A stretch of 64,000 bases of DNA from Trinickia acidisoli (GCF_017315725.1 NZ_JAFLRG010000001.1:4005306-4069305); one strand, 5' to 3'. Counted from the first letter of the stretch, positions 17,383-26,527 are shown. Notes: generated by a model not told the origin, from the sequence alone. Numbers and translations are program-made.

Positions 17383-19170
17383 ATGAAGCATCTATTTTCG
17401 GGAATGAAGCCGTTCTGGTGCTTTCTCGCGATTCTGTTCGCGCTGCCCGTGCTGCCGCATCCGCTGCATGTGTCCGAGTACTGGATCACGCTGCTCAATT
17501 ACATCGGCTTGTATTCGATCGTCGCGCTCGGGCTCGTTTTGCTGACGGGCATTGGCGGCATGATGAGCTTCGGACAGGCTGCGTTCGTCGGCGTCGGCGC
17601 CTATGCGACCGCCTATTTGACGACGCAGTTCGGCATCTCGCCTTGGATCGCGCTGTTCGTCGGCATTGCGTTGACGGTGGTCGTGGCGCTCGTGATCGGC
17701 GCGGTCACGATGCGGTTGTCCGGCCATTTCCTGCCGCTCGGCACGATCGCTTGGGGGCTCTCGCTCTACTACCTGTTCGGCAACCTCGATACGCTCGGCA
17801 AGTACGACGGCATCAACGGCATTCCCGCGCTCAGCGTGTTCGGCATGTCGCTGGAGTCGGGACGCAGCATCTACTACCTGATCTGGCTCGTTGTCCTCGC
17901 CGCCGTCGTCTCGATTCAGAATTTGCTTAATAGTCGCCCAGGGCGTGCCATCCGCGCGCTGCGCGGAGCGGGCGTGATGGCCGAGGCGATGGGCGTGCAT
18001 ACCGCGTGGATGCGCGTCGTCATTTTCGTGTACGCGGCGGTCCTTGCTGCGATCTCCGGGTTTCTCTACGCGCACTTGCAGCGCGCCGTGAACCCCACGC
18101 CATTCGGCCTCAACCACGGTATCGAGTATTTGTTCATGGCCGTGGTCGGCGGCGTCGGGCACGTTTGGGGTGCGATTCTGGGGGCTGCGATCCTCACCAT
18201 CGTGCAGGATTATTTGCAGACGCTGTTGCCGATGCTACTCGGACAAAGCGGCAACTTCGAGATCATCGTGTTCGGCGTACTGATGGTGGCGCTCTTGCAG
18301 TACGCGAGGCAGGGCGTATGGCCGTTTGTCGCGCGCTGGTTTCCACGCGGCCCGCGTGCGCGCGCGCCCGAGCATGCCGAGCCGTTGTCTCGCCGCGCCA
18401 CGCCGTCGCCGGGAGAGGCACTGCTCGTCGTCGATCGTGCGCGTAAGGAGTTCGGCGGCCTCGTGGCCGTCAATGACGTCAGCTTCGAGGTGAAAGCAGG
18501 GCAAATCGTCGGATTGATCGGCCCGAACGGTGCAGGCAAATCGACGACGTTCAACCTCGTGACAGGCGTGCTGCAGGCAACGCGCGGCGAAATCCATTTC
18601 CGCGGCGAACGCATCGACGCCCTCACTTCACGTGAAATTGTGAAGCGCGGTATTGGTCGTACGTTCCAGCACGTCAAGCTGTTGCCGACGATGACGGTGC
18701 TCGAAAACGTCGCGATCGGCGGCCATCTGCGCGGGTCGAGCGGCGTTTGGCGCAGCGTCGGGCGACTCAATGCGGCCGAGGAGGGCAGGCTGTTGTTCGA
18801 GGCGGCTGAACAGATTCGTCGCGTCGGCCTCGAGCAGCATATGTACGACGAAGCCGGCAGCCTGCCGCTCGGGCAGCAGCGCATCTTGGAGATCGCACGG
18901 GCCCTGTGTTGCGATCCGACCTTGCTATTGCTCGACGAGCCGGCCGCAGGATTGCGCTATCGGGAAAAGCAGCAGCTCGCCGAGTTGCTGCGCAAGTTGC
19001 AGGCGGACGGGATGAGCGTTCTGCTCGTCGAACACGACATGGATTTCGTGATGAATCTTGCCGATCGCCTGGTCGTCATGGAGTTCGGCACGCGTATCGC
19101 ACACGGGTTGCCCGAGGAGGTCCAGAACGACCCGGCCGTCGTCGAAGCCTATCTCGGCGGAGTGGAGTGA
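17383..19170 (+). CDS. Fused LivM permease - LivG ATPase of the second HAAT importer
   Basis: 595 residues, two proteins in one. Residues 1-325: LivM-type permease (YIGLYSIVALGLVLLTGIGG, MMSFGQAAFVGVGAY, ALRGAGVMAEAMGVH coupling loop, VVGGVGHVWGAILGA). Residues 345-595: LivG-type ATPase with Walker A GPNGAGKSTT near residue 380, Q-loop FQHVKLLPTMTV, signature LPLGQQRILEIARAL, Walker B LLLLDEPAAGL and H-loop VEHDMDF. The linker is short, basic and Pro/Arg-rich. Such fusions recur in Burkholderiaceae. Confidence 0.92.
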   Translation: MKHLFSGMKPFWCFLAILFALPVLPHPLHVSEYWITLLNYIGLYSIVALGLVLLTGIGGMMSFGQAAFVGVGAYATAYLTTQFGISPWIALFVGIALTVVVALVIGAVTMRLSGHFLPLGTIAWGLSLYYLFGNLDTLGKYDGINGIPALSVFGMSLESGRSIYYLIWLVVLAAVVSIQNLLNSRPGRAIRALRGAGVMAEAMGVHTAWMRVVIFVYAAVLAAISGFLYAHLQRAVNPTPFGLNHGIEYLFMAVVGGVGHVWGAILGAAILTIVQDYLQTLLPMLLGQSGNFEIIVFGVLMVALLQYARQGVWPFVARWFPRGPRARAPEHAEPLSRRATPSPGEALLVVDRARKEFGGLVAVNDVSFEVKAGQIVGLIGPNGAGKSTTFNLVTGVLQATRGEIHFRGERIDALTSREIVKRGIGRTFQHVKLLPTMTVLENVAIGGHLRGSSGVWRSVGRLNAAEEGRLLFEAAEQIRRVGLEQHMYDEAGSLPLGQQRILEIARALCCDPTLLLLDEPAAGLRYREKQQLAELLRKLQADGMSVLLVEHDMDFVMNLADRLVVMEFGTRIAHGLPEEVQNDPAVVEAYLGGVE

Positions 19171-19187
19171 GTGGAGTAATTGAGTCA

Positions 19188-19946
19188 ATGAACGAAACGA
19201 CGACCATGCCGATTTTGTCGGTATCCGGGCTTTCCGTCCGCTACGGAAAAGTGGAGGCCCTCCATGAGGTGTCGATCGAAGTCCGGCCTGGGCAGATCGT
19301 CAGCGTGATCGGACCGAACGGCGCCGGTAAATCGACGCTGCTGAACGCCGTCATGGGGGCGCTGCCGATCATTGGGCACGCGAAAGGCGCCGTGCGTTAT
19401 CGAGGGGAGGACGTCGCCGCGGTGCCTGTGGAAAAGCGCGTCGAACGAGGCATGTGCCTGGTTCCGGAAAAGCGCGAGCTGTTTGCGACGATGACCGTCG
19501 AGGATAATCTCGTACTCGGCGCCTATCGCCGCAAGCGGGCCGGGGAGCGCGATTTTCTCGATCAACTCGAGCCGGTGTTCGAGCGGTTTCCTCGCCTGAA
19601 GGAACGCCGCAAGCAGGCTGCTGGTACATTGTCAGGCGGTGAGCGGCAGATGCTCGCGCTGGGCCGTGCGTTGATGGGCAAGCCCGATCTGCTGATGCTC
19701 GACGAACCTAGCCTCGGGCTCGCGCCGCTGATCGTCAAAGAGATTTTCCATATCATCAGTGCCCTGCGCGGGACGGGCGTGGCGACGCTGTTGATCGAAC
19801 AGAATGCGCGGGCGGCGCTGCAGATCTCAGACCACGGATACGTGTTGGAAACGGGTGAGCTGGCGCTAGAGGGGGCGGCGGATTCGTTGGCGCAGAACCC
19901 GCGTGTCATCGAAACCTATCTCGGTCTGGCGAAGAAGACGGCCTAA
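19188..19946 (+). CDS. livF: Branched-chain amino acid-type ABC transporter ATP-binding protein (LivF-like)
   Basis: 252 residues. Canonical ATPase: Walker A GPNGAGKSTL, signature LSGGERQMLALGRAL, Walker B LLMLDEPSLGLAP, H-loop LIEQN. Last gene of the second importer. Start at 19188 fits the family N-terminus (MPILSVSGLSVRYGKVEAL follows six residues later). Unlike the LivF of the first importer, its P-loop lysine is present. Confidence 0.9.
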   Translation: MNETTTMPILSVSGLSVRYGKVEALHEVSIEVRPGQIVSVIGPNGAGKSTLLNAVMGALPIIGHAKGAVRYRGEDVAAVPVEKRVERGMCLVPEKRELFATMTVEDNLVLGAYRRKRAGERDFLDQLEPVFERFPRLKERRKQAAGTLSGGERQMLALGRALMGKPDLLMLDEPSLGLAPLIVKEIFHIISALRGTGVATLLIEQNARAALQISDHGYVLETGELALEGAADSLAQNPRVIETYLGLAKKTA

Positions 19947-19975
19947 GTGCCCGTTGCACGGGCACGGACGTTTTG
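19947..19975 (+). terminator. Probable terminator after the second importer operon
   Basis: GTGCCCGT (19947-19954) pairs with ACGGGCAC (19958-19965) over a 3-base loop directly after the livF stop; GGACGTTTTG follows, a weak T-tract. Confidence 0.55.
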
Positions 19976-20061
19976 AGGCACACGTTTGACTGCGAGCCGA
20001 GTCCGGCCGCCTGTGCGGTTGTGCCGTTGATGCACGCCCCTCCTGAGGGTACCGAGCCTTA

Positions 20062-20096
20062 GTGGCCAACTCGGTGGCCAACTCGGTGGCCAACTC
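20062..20096. repeat. Three tandem copies of GTGGCCAACTCG
   Basis: A 12-base unit is repeated almost three times (20062-20073, 20074-20085, 20086-20096). It abuts the stop codon of the leftward GFA-family gene (20095-20097) and lies in its 3' region. It may be a replication-slippage product; twelve bases keep any reading frame. Confidence 0.85.
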
Positions 20097-20451
20097 AGCG
20101 GCTGGCACCGTCGATGGGCGTTGGATTCAACCCGGCAAGATCGACGCCATCCAGGCAGCGCACATTGATAGCCGCCGTTTGGGCGCCATTGGGCGCGACA
20201 CCGAACGCGAACGGTTCCACTCCGCAGCGACGACAAAATCGATGGCTAATCGCATGCTTGTTGAATAGATATTCCCCAGTGGCGTCTTCTCCGCTGCGCC
20301 ACGCGAATTGCTCGCGTGACGCGAACGCCCAGATAAAGCCGCGCTTCGTGCAGATCGAGCAGTTGCAGACAATCGTTTGTGCGAGGTCGAGTTCGACGTC
20401 GAATCGCACGTCTCCACAGTGGCACCCGCCGGTGTATTGCTGTGTTGTCAT
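20095..20451 (-). CDS. GFA family (CENP-V/GFA domain) protein
   Basis: 118 residues. Zinc-binding fold with the cysteine pattern of the family: GGCHCGDVRF, CNCSICTKRGF and FCRRCGV. Related proteins were named after glutathione-dependent formaldehyde-activating enzyme, but most members have no proven activity. The usual insertion GVAPNGAQTAAINVRCL matches the family C-terminal half. It stands alone between the importer operon and mnmG, transcribed leftward. Confidence 0.88.
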   Translation of the reverse strand: MTTQQYTGGCHCGDVRFDVELDLAQTIVCNCSICTKRGFIWAFASREQFAWRSGEDATGEYLFNKHAISHRFCRRCGVEPFAFGVAPNGAQTAAINVRCLDGVDLAGLNPTPIDGASR

Positions 20452-20564
20452 TCCGCCTCCGTGTTCCTTGGGTCTTGCATGGCCGCGCAGATCGGATGCA
20501 ATGTGGGGAGATCCTTAGCTGCAACGGGTGAGAGGTGATTTTGCTCCGCTTCCCCTCGCGTGTA

Positions 20565-20580
20565 TGTTCCACGTGAAACA
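20565..20580. other. parS: parS centromere site upstream of mnmG
   Basis: TGTTCCACGTGAAACA: the universal bacterial parS core (TGTTNCACGTGAAACA), one base off a perfect palindrome. It sits about 105 bases upstream of mnmG and 2.9 kb upstream of parA. ParB encoded at 24246-25133 is expected to load here. Confidence 0.88.
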
Positions 20581-20623
20581 GTACTTAGCCGTTTAGCGAG
20601 TCCGCCTCGTCCGCGATCCCCGC

Positions 20624-20629
20624 TATAAT
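20624..20629 (+). promoter_or_regulatory. Probable -10 element of the mnmG-rsmG-parAB promoter
   Basis: A consensus TATAAT lies 56 bases before the mnmG start; the -35 region (TCCGCC 17 bases upstream) is poor. parS 20565-20580 lies just upstream, so ParB binding may affect this promoter. Confidence 0.5.
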
Positions 20630-20684
20630 TTCGCGCATACATTTTCCCGACAGGCTCATGCGCTTCGCGTCGCATGGGATCGCC

Positions 20685-22664
20685 ATGCTTTATCCCATAG
20701 AATTTGACGTTATCGTCGTCGGCGGTGGTCACGCCGGCACGGAAGCCGCTTTGGCATCGGCCCGCATGGGCGCTAAGACGCTGTTGCTGACCCACAATAT
20801 CGAAACGCTCGGCCAGATGAGCTGCAATCCGTCTATCGGCGGCATCGGCAAAGGGCATCTCGTCAAGGAGGTCGATGCGCTTGGTGGTGCGATGGCGGCT
20901 GCAACCGATGAGGGCGGCATTCAGTTTCGAATCCTCAACTCGTCGAAGGGGCCAGCCGTCCGTGCGACTCGCGCGCAAGCCGACCGCATTTTGTATAAGG
21001 CGGCGATCCGTCGCCGGCTCGAGAACCAGCCGAATCTCAGCCTGTTCCAGCAAGCCGTGGAGGATTTGATCGTCGAAGGCGATCGAGTTGTCGGTGCGGT
21101 GACGCAGGTCGGCGTGCGCTTTCGCGCTCGTGCGGTCGTCCTGACGGCCGGCACATTTCTCGATGGAAAGATCCACGTTGGTCTGAACAATTACACGGGT
21201 GGCCGGGCGGGCGACCCCGCTGCGGTATCGCTGTCCGCTCGGCTCAAAGATCTGAAGTTGCCGCAGGGTCGCCTGAAAACGGGCACGCCGCCGCGGATCG
21301 ATGGCTTAACCATCGATTTCTCGAAGCTTGAAGAGCAGCCGGGCGACTTCGATCCCGTCCCCGTGTTCTCGTTCCTTGGCCGCGTGGAGCAGCATCCCCG
21401 TCAAGTGCCTTGCTGGGTGACGCACACGAACGAACGGACGCACGACATCATTCGCGGCGGGCTCGATCGTTCCCCGATGTACACCGGAGTTATCGAAGGG
21501 GTAGGGCCGCGTTACTGCCCGTCAATCGAGGACAAGATTCACCGGTTTGCGTCGAAAACATCGCACCAAATCTTTCTAGAACCGGAAGGTCTGACGACGA
21601 ACGAGTTCTATCCGAACGGTATTTCGACGAGCCTCCCGTTCGATGTGCAACTCGACCTCGTTCATTCGATGGCAGGGCTCGAGAACGCACACATCTTGCG
21701 GCCCGGCTACGCGATCGAGTATGACTACTTCGATCCGAGGGGTTTGAAGGCATCGCTCGAGACGAAGGCGGTTCGCGGCCTCTTCTTCGCCGGGCAGATC
21801 AACGGCACTACGGGTTACGAAGAGGCGGCGGCGCAAGGTCTTCTCGCCGGCATCAATGCCGGGCGTTACGTTCAAGAGAAAGAAGCCTGGTGCCCGCGAC
21901 GCGACCAAGCTTATCTTGGCGTGCTCGTCGATGACCTCGTGACGCGCGGTGTGTCGGAGCCATATCGGATGTTCACCAGTCGCGCTGAGTATCGGCTCAG
22001 CCTTCGTGAAGACAACGCCGACATGCGCTTGACAGAAATGGGTCGCGAACTTGGTGTCGTGGACGACGCCCGCTGGGATGCCTTCTGCCGCAAGCGAGAC
22101 GCTGTTTCACGTGAAACAGAACGGTTGCGCGCGACGTGGGTCAATCCTAAGACGCTTTCGGCGGACGAAGCGACGTCATTGCTCGGCAAGCCCATCGATC
22201 ACGAATACAACTTGGCCGATCTGCTGTGTCGCCCCGGCGTGTCTTATGACGGCGTCTGCGGTTTGCGGGCCGGTGCCTGTGGCCCCGATGCGCCTCTAGC
22301 TGACGACCCGGTATTGCTTGCGCAAATCAAGGAGCAGATCGAGATCGGGGTCAAATACCAAGGCTACATCGAACGCCAGGCCGACGAGATCGAGCGCAAC
22401 GAGGCGAACGAAAGCACGCGTCTGCCTGAAGGGATCGACTACGCATCGGTGCGGGGGCTCTCGTTCGAAGCACGGCAAAAGCTCAATCAGTTCCGGCCCG
22501 AAACGATCGGCCAGGCCTCGCGCATTTCAGGGATCACGCCCGCCACGATTTCGTTGCTGATGGTTCATCTGAAAAAGGGATGGGGTCGACGAGCGCAGAC
22601 AAGTGTGACTGAATCGAGCTCGGCCGATGGAAGCGGGGCCGGCCCGGCTCCGGTTGCCCAATGA
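20685..22664 (+). CDS. mnmG: tRNA uridine-5-carboxymethylaminomethyl(34) synthesis enzyme MnmG (GidA)
   Basis: 659 residues. With MnmE it modifies the wobble uridine (cmnm5U34) of several tRNAs using FAD, NADH and methylene-THF. FAD-binding DVIVVGGGHAGTEAALASAR at the N-terminus, SCNPSIGGIGKGHLVKE, GTFLDGKIHVG, RLKTGTPPR and the C-terminal helical domain (LFSRAEYRL-like MFTSRAEYRLSLREDNAD). I chose the Met at 20685 (MLYPIEFDVIVVGG), the usual N-terminus; the frame opens at 20658. A second parS site lies within the gene. Its partner mnmE is in the same window at 57917-59320. Confidence 0.96.
   Translation: MLYPIEFDVIVVGGGHAGTEAALASARMGAKTLLLTHNIETLGQMSCNPSIGGIGKGHLVKEVDALGGAMAAATDEGGIQFRILNSSKGPAVRATRAQADRILYKAAIRRRLENQPNLSLFQQAVEDLIVEGDRVVGAVTQVGVRFRARAVVLTAGTFLDGKIHVGLNNYTGGRAGDPAAVSLSARLKDLKLPQGRLKTGTPPRIDGLTIDFSKLEEQPGDFDPVPVFSFLGRVEQHPRQVPCWVTHTNERTHDIIRGGLDRSPMYTGVIEGVGPRYCPSIEDKIHRFASKTSHQIFLEPEGLTTNEFYPNGISTSLPFDVQLDLVHSMAGLENAHILRPGYAIEYDYFDPRGLKASLETKAVRGLFFAGQINGTTGYEEAAAQGLLAGINAGRYVQEKEAWCPRRDQAYLGVLVDDLVTRGVSEPYRMFTSRAEYRLSLREDNADMRLTEMGRELGVVDDARWDAFCRKRDAVSRETERLRATWVNPKTLSADEATSLLGKPIDHEYNLADLLCRPGVSYDGVCGLRAGACGPDAPLADDPVLLAQIKEQIEIGVKYQGYIERQADEIERNEANESTRLPEGIDYASVRGLSFEARQKLNQFRPETIGQASRISGITPATISLLMVHLKKGWGRRAQTSVTESSSADGSGAGPAPVAQ
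22103..22118. other. parS: Perfect parS site inside mnmG
   Basis: TGTTTCACGTGAAACA is a perfect 16-base palindrome identical to the canonical parS, located in the coding region of mnmG (encoding VSRET) 1.3 kb before parA. Confidence 0.93.
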
Positions 22665-23362
22665 CGGGGTCGCGCGCCGCAGGGGCGCATTCGACCGACC
22701 GAACCTCATGGTTGGATCTGTTGCATGCGGGCGCAGCCGAACTGGGCGTCGCACTATCGGAGGAGCAGGTCGGCCGGCTTGCCGATTATGTCGCGTTGCT
22801 GGCGAAGTGGAACGCCGTCTACAACCTGACGGCGATCCGCGACCCGCGCCAAATGTTGATCCACCACATACTCGATTCGCTCTCGATCGTGCCGCATTTG
22901 GCGGCGCGCGAAGGGCGATCGATTCTCGACGTCGGTTCAGGCGGTGGGATGCCTGGTATCGTCCTTGCCATCGCGTTGCCCGAGCGCCACGTGACGCTGA
23001 ACGACATCGTGCAGAAGAAATCGGCCTTCCAGTCGCAAGCGAAGGCCGAGCTCAAGCTGGACAACCTCTCGGTCGTGACGGGGCGCGTCGAAACGCTGCG
23101 CCCCGGCGTTGAAGTGCCGGGAAAATTTGATGCGATCGTCTCGCGTGCATTCGCAGAGCTTGCCGATTTCGTTACACTTGCGCGGCACTTGGTGAGCGAG
23201 CGAGGGTCGATTTGGGCGATGAAAGGCGTACAGCCCGATACCGAAATCGAGCGATTGCCGGCAGGGGCGTGCGTTGCCCAGCTCGTGCGGCTTCATGTGC
23301 CGTTGCTTGATGCGGAGCGACATCTCGTCGAAGTCGTGGTCGAAGACTCGCCGCCGGTATGA
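22661..23362 (+). CDS. rsmG: 16S rRNA (guanine(527)-N7)-methyltransferase RsmG (GidB)
   Basis: 233 residues. Methylates G527 in the 530 loop of 16S rRNA; loss gives low-level streptomycin resistance in many bacteria. SAM-binding motif ILDVGSGGGMPGIVLA, preceded by AKWNAVYNLTAIRDP and HHILDSLS, and VVTGRVETL and SRAFAELADF further on. Start overlaps the mnmG stop (ATGA at 22661-22664), implying coupled translation. Confidence 0.95.
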   Translation: MTGSRAAGAHSTDRTSWLDLLHAGAAELGVALSEEQVGRLADYVALLAKWNAVYNLTAIRDPRQMLIHHILDSLSIVPHLAAREGRSILDVGSGGGMPGIVLAIALPERHVTLNDIVQKKSAFQSQAKAELKLDNLSVVTGRVETLRPGVEVPGKFDAIVSRAFAELADFVTLARHLVSERGSIWAMKGVQPDTEIERLPAGACVAQLVRLHVPLLDAERHLVEVVVEDSPPV

Positions 23363-23425
23363 AGCATTTCGCGCAGCAGTGAAGCAATGAAGCAATAACG
23401 AGGCAGTAACGAGGATCTCCGAACG

Positions 23426-24196
23426 ATGGCAAAAATCTTCTGCGTGGCGAATCAAAAAGGCGGTGTCGGCAAGACGACGACGACGGTCAATCTCGCCGCG
23501 AGTCTTGCTTCGCAGGGGCAACGAGTCCTGCTGATCGATCTCGATCCGCAGGGCAACGCGACGATGGGCAGCGGCATCAACAAGGCCGAGTGCGAGAACA
23601 CGGTCTACGAGGTGCTCGTCGATGGCGTGTCGGTAGCCGATGCACGCGTGAAGTCCGAGGCGGCCTCGTATGACATCTTGCCTGCGAATCGCGAACTCGC
23701 CGGCGCCGAAATCGAACTCGTCGGCGTGCAGAATCGCGAAAGGCAATTGAAAGTTGCGTTGGCTGTGGTTGCCGATGATTATGACTTCGTGCTGATCGAC
23801 TGCCCGCCGGCATTGTCGCTGCTGACGCTGAACGGCCTGTGCGCCGCGCACGGCGTTGTCATCCCGATGCAGTGCGAGTACTTCGCGCTTGAGGGCCTGT
23901 CCGACCTTGTCAATACGATCAAGCAGGTTCACGCGAATCTGAATCGCGATTTGAAGGTGATCGGCTTGCTGCGTGTCATGTTCGATCCGCGCATCACGTT
24001 GCAGCAGCAGGTGTCGGATCAGCTCAAGGAGCATTTCGGCGACAAGGTGTTCGACGTCGTGATTCCACGCAACGTGCGCTTGGCCGAGGCGCCGAGCTAT
24101 GGGCTGCCGGGCGTCGTCTTCGATCGCGCGTCGCGCGGGGCGCAGGCCTACGTGCAGTTCGGGGCCGAAATGATTGAACGTGTGCGCGCGCTGTGA
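23426..24196 (+). CDS. parA: Chromosome partitioning ATPase ParA (Soj)
   Basis: 256 residues. Deviant Walker A ANQKGGVGKTTTTVNLAAS, Walker A' VLLIDLDPQGNATMG, Walker B YDFVLIDCPPALSLLTL. Binds nucleoid DNA as an ATP dimer and moves ParB-parS complexes. Short N-terminus with no DNA-binding extension, as expected of a chromosomal type Ib ParA. Third gene of the mnmG-rsmG-parA-parB cluster typical of origin-proximal regions. Confidence 0.95.
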   Translation: MAKIFCVANQKGGVGKTTTTVNLAASLASQGQRVLLIDLDPQGNATMGSGINKAECENTVYEVLVDGVSVADARVKSEAASYDILPANRELAGAEIELVGVQNRERQLKVALAVVADDYDFVLIDCPPALSLLTLNGLCAAHGVVIPMQCEYFALEGLSDLVNTIKQVHANLNRDLKVIGLLRVMFDPRITLQQQVSDQLKEHFGDKVFDVVIPRNVRLAEAPSYGLPGVVFDRASRGAQAYVQFGAEMIERVRAL

Positions 24197-24245
24197 GCAC
24201 AGCGCGGCGCAATAGCGAAGCAGCAAAGCGGATCGAGGGAATGCG

Positions 24246-25133
24246 ATGAATGCCGTAGCGAAGAAAAAGGGATTGGGGCGCGGGCTGGAAGCCTTGCTCG
24301 GCGGCAGCGCCGAGATCACGACGGCTGTGCGCGGCGAGGGGCAACCCCATGTGCTGCCGCTCGGCAAATTGCAGGCGGGCAAATATCAGCCACGCACACG
24401 GATGGACGAGGGCAGTTTGCAGGAGCTCGCGGCGAGCATTCGCGCGCAGGGTGTCATGCAGCCGATCCTCGTGCGTCCCGTTTCGGAAGAAAGGTACGAG
24501 ATCATTGCGGGTGAGCGCCGGTTTCGCGCGGCGCACATCGCTGGGCTCGCCGAGGTGCCGGTGCTCGTCAAGGACGTGCCCGACCAAGCCGCGGCGGCGA
24601 TGGCCCTCATCGAGAACATTCAGCGCGAGGATCTGAATCCGCTCGAAGAAGCGCAAGGCATTCAGCGTCTGCTCGACGAGTTCGACTTCACGCATGAACA
24701 GGCGGCCGAGTCGGTAGGGCGTTCGCGCAGTGCCGTGTCGAATCTGTTGCGTTTGCTCAACCTCGCTCAGCCCGTACAGACGATGCTGCTAGCCGGCGAT
24801 CTCGACATGGGTCACGCGCGCGCCTTGCTGGCAGTCGACGCGGCGACGCAGATCACGCTGGCCAATCAGGTGATCAACAAGCGCATGTCGGTGCGCGAAA
24901 CGGAACGGCTCGTCACGGTCACGACGAAAGCCGAGCCCGCGGTGAAAGCGCGCGCGAATCACGATGGCGGTCGCGACACGCGTCGCCTGGAAGAAGAGCT
25001 GTCGGATCTGTTCGCGGCGGCCGTCAAGATCAAACTCAATCGGCGCGGGCGCGGTCAACTGCAGATCGAATTCGGCGATCTGGACGCGCTCGACGGCATC
25101 CTCGTGCGGCTGCGCGGCAGCTCGACGGCCTGA
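24246..25133 (+). CDS. parB: Chromosome partitioning protein ParB (Spo0J)
   Basis: 295 residues. N-terminal ParA-activating segment (KKKGLGRGLEALL), CTP-binding domain with GERRFRAAHIAG and ENIQREDLNPLEEAQ, central helix-turn-helix (THEQAAESVGRSRSAVSNLLRLLNL), and a C-terminal dimerisation domain (RLEEELSDLFAAAVKIKLNRRGRGQLQIEFGDL). Loads at parS and slides as a CTP clamp. Two parS sites lie within 4 kb upstream. Confidence 0.95.
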   Translation: MNAVAKKKGLGRGLEALLGGSAEITTAVRGEGQPHVLPLGKLQAGKYQPRTRMDEGSLQELAASIRAQGVMQPILVRPVSEERYEIIAGERRFRAAHIAGLAEVPVLVKDVPDQAAAAMALIENIQREDLNPLEEAQGIQRLLDEFDFTHEQAAESVGRSRSAVSNLLRLLNLAQPVQTMLLAGDLDMGHARALLAVDAATQITLANQVINKRMSVRETERLVTVTTKAEPAVKARANHDGGRDTRRLEEELSDLFAAAVKIKLNRRGRGQLQIEFGDLDALDGILVRLRGSSTA

Positions 25134-25215
25134 CTGTAGCCCTGAATTTGGCACGGTTCTGGCGCGTCCCTCGCGCGTCTCTCGCTTTTGCTCCCTGCTC
25201 GACTTCCAGCCGCCC

Positions 25216-26364
25216 ATGCCGACTGCCGACGATGTGCATCCCGCTCGCTCGAACCTGCCGCGCAAGCTCGTCTCGTTCGCACTGAAAGAGCCGGTCCTGA
25301 CGATTCTCATTGCTGCGCTCGTCGTGCTGCAATGCGCGCGTCCGCAGCCTTGGCTCGCGCTGCCCAAGCTCGTCGATTGGCCGACCGTGATGACGCTGGC
25401 CGGCCTTTTGATGCTGACGAAGGCGATCGAGCGTTCCGGTCTGTTGATGTGGCTCGCGCATCGCGTCGTGCATCGCGTTCGCTCCGAGCGCACGCTCGCG
25501 TGCTTGCTGATCGGCCTCGCGGCGGCGCTGTCGATGCTCGTCACGAACGACGTCGCGCTGTTCGTCGTCGTGCCGCTCGTGCTCTCGCTGCACGCGCTGA
25601 CGCCGCTGCCCGTCAAGCGGCTCACGATCTTCTTGGCGCTGGCCGTCAATGCGGGCTCGATTCTGACGCCGCTCGGCAATCCGCAGAATCTCTTTTTATG
25701 GCAAGTCGGCGCGGTGCCGTTCGGCCGCTTCGTCTTGGCCATGCTGCCGTTGTGTGCGCTTTTGATGGCGATGCTGTCGGTGCTGGCCTGGTTCGCGTTC
25801 AAGGCGAAATCGCTCGATTTGTCGCGCGACGTCGAGAAGCAAACCGTCGAGCGTGCCTATGCCGGCGTCGCGGCCGTGCTCTTCGTTGCCTTCGTCCTAC
25901 TGGCCGATTCACACCACGCAGGCATCGGCCTCATCGGCGTCGCGGGCGGCTTTGTGTTGTGGCGACGCGACGCCGTGCTGAAAATCGACTGGGCTTTGCT
26001 GCTGATTTTCGTGCTGATGTTCGTCGTGCTGCGCAGTGTTGCGGCGCTGTCGTGGGTTCACGACACGGTGGCGCATCTCGGGCTCGATTCAGCCCTGCGC
26101 GCTTATGTCGCAGGTGCCGTGTTGTCCCAAGGCATCAGCAACGTGCCCGCGGCGATCATGCTCGCTCAATTCACGAAGGATTGGCGCGCGCTGGCGTTCG
26201 GGGTCAGCGTAGGCGGTTTCGGCGTCGCCATTGGCTCGCTGGCCAATCTGATCGCCGTGCGGATCTCGAAGGTACGCGGCATTTGGCTGCCGTTTCATCT
26301 CGTCTCGGTCCCGTTCTGGCTCGTTGCCGGCGTGCTCGGCGGATGGTTGCTCGTGCATCTGTAG
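25216..26364 (+). CDS. SLC13/ArsB-superfamily anion permease
   Basis: 382 residues, about ten membrane helices. Ion-transporter superfamily (CitMHS/ArsB type): two repeated halves with TNDVALFVVVPLVL and the hairpin NAGSILTPLGNPQNLFLWQ in the first, and GISNVPAAIMLAQF plus VGGFGVAIGSLANLIAV in the second, which are the conserved Asn/Pro hairpins and helix ends of this superfamily. The frame opens inside parB; the start at 25216 (MPTADDVHPARS) avoids that overlap. Substrate (dicarboxylate, sulfate or other anion) unknown. No obvious operon link to the ATP synthase. Confidence 0.8.
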   Translation: MPTADDVHPARSNLPRKLVSFALKEPVLTILIAALVVLQCARPQPWLALPKLVDWPTVMTLAGLLMLTKAIERSGLLMWLAHRVVHRVRSERTLACLLIGLAAALSMLVTNDVALFVVVPLVLSLHALTPLPVKRLTIFLALAVNAGSILTPLGNPQNLFLWQVGAVPFGRFVLAMLPLCALLMAMLSVLAWFAFKAKSLDLSRDVEKQTVERAYAGVAAVLFVAFVLLADSHHAGIGLIGVAGGFVLWRRDAVLKIDWALLLIFVLMFVVLRSVAALSWVHDTVAHLGLDSALRAYVAGAVLSQGISNVPAAIMLAQFTKDWRALAFGVSVGGFGVAIGSLANLIAVRISKVRGIWLPFHLVSVPFWLVAGVLGGWLLVHL

Positions 26365-26527
26365 TCACACCCCCGATGCGCCAGGGTGGTGCAAACGAAG
26401 ACGCAAATGAAGCGGCACGCACGCTTTGATTCGTTCGCGCTCGCCCAGCCTTTCGGTTCGTCAGACGGGCCGCTTTGCGGCCGCCTCGGACGTCGTTTCC
26501 AGGCAGTTTTTTGTCGCGGCTAAAGTC

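Noticed and set aside
18627..18636. TTCACGTGAA core inside the fused permease-ATPase gene, resembling parS
   Set aside because: Only the inner ten bases are palindromic; five of sixteen parS positions differ, including the outer positions needed for specific ParB binding.
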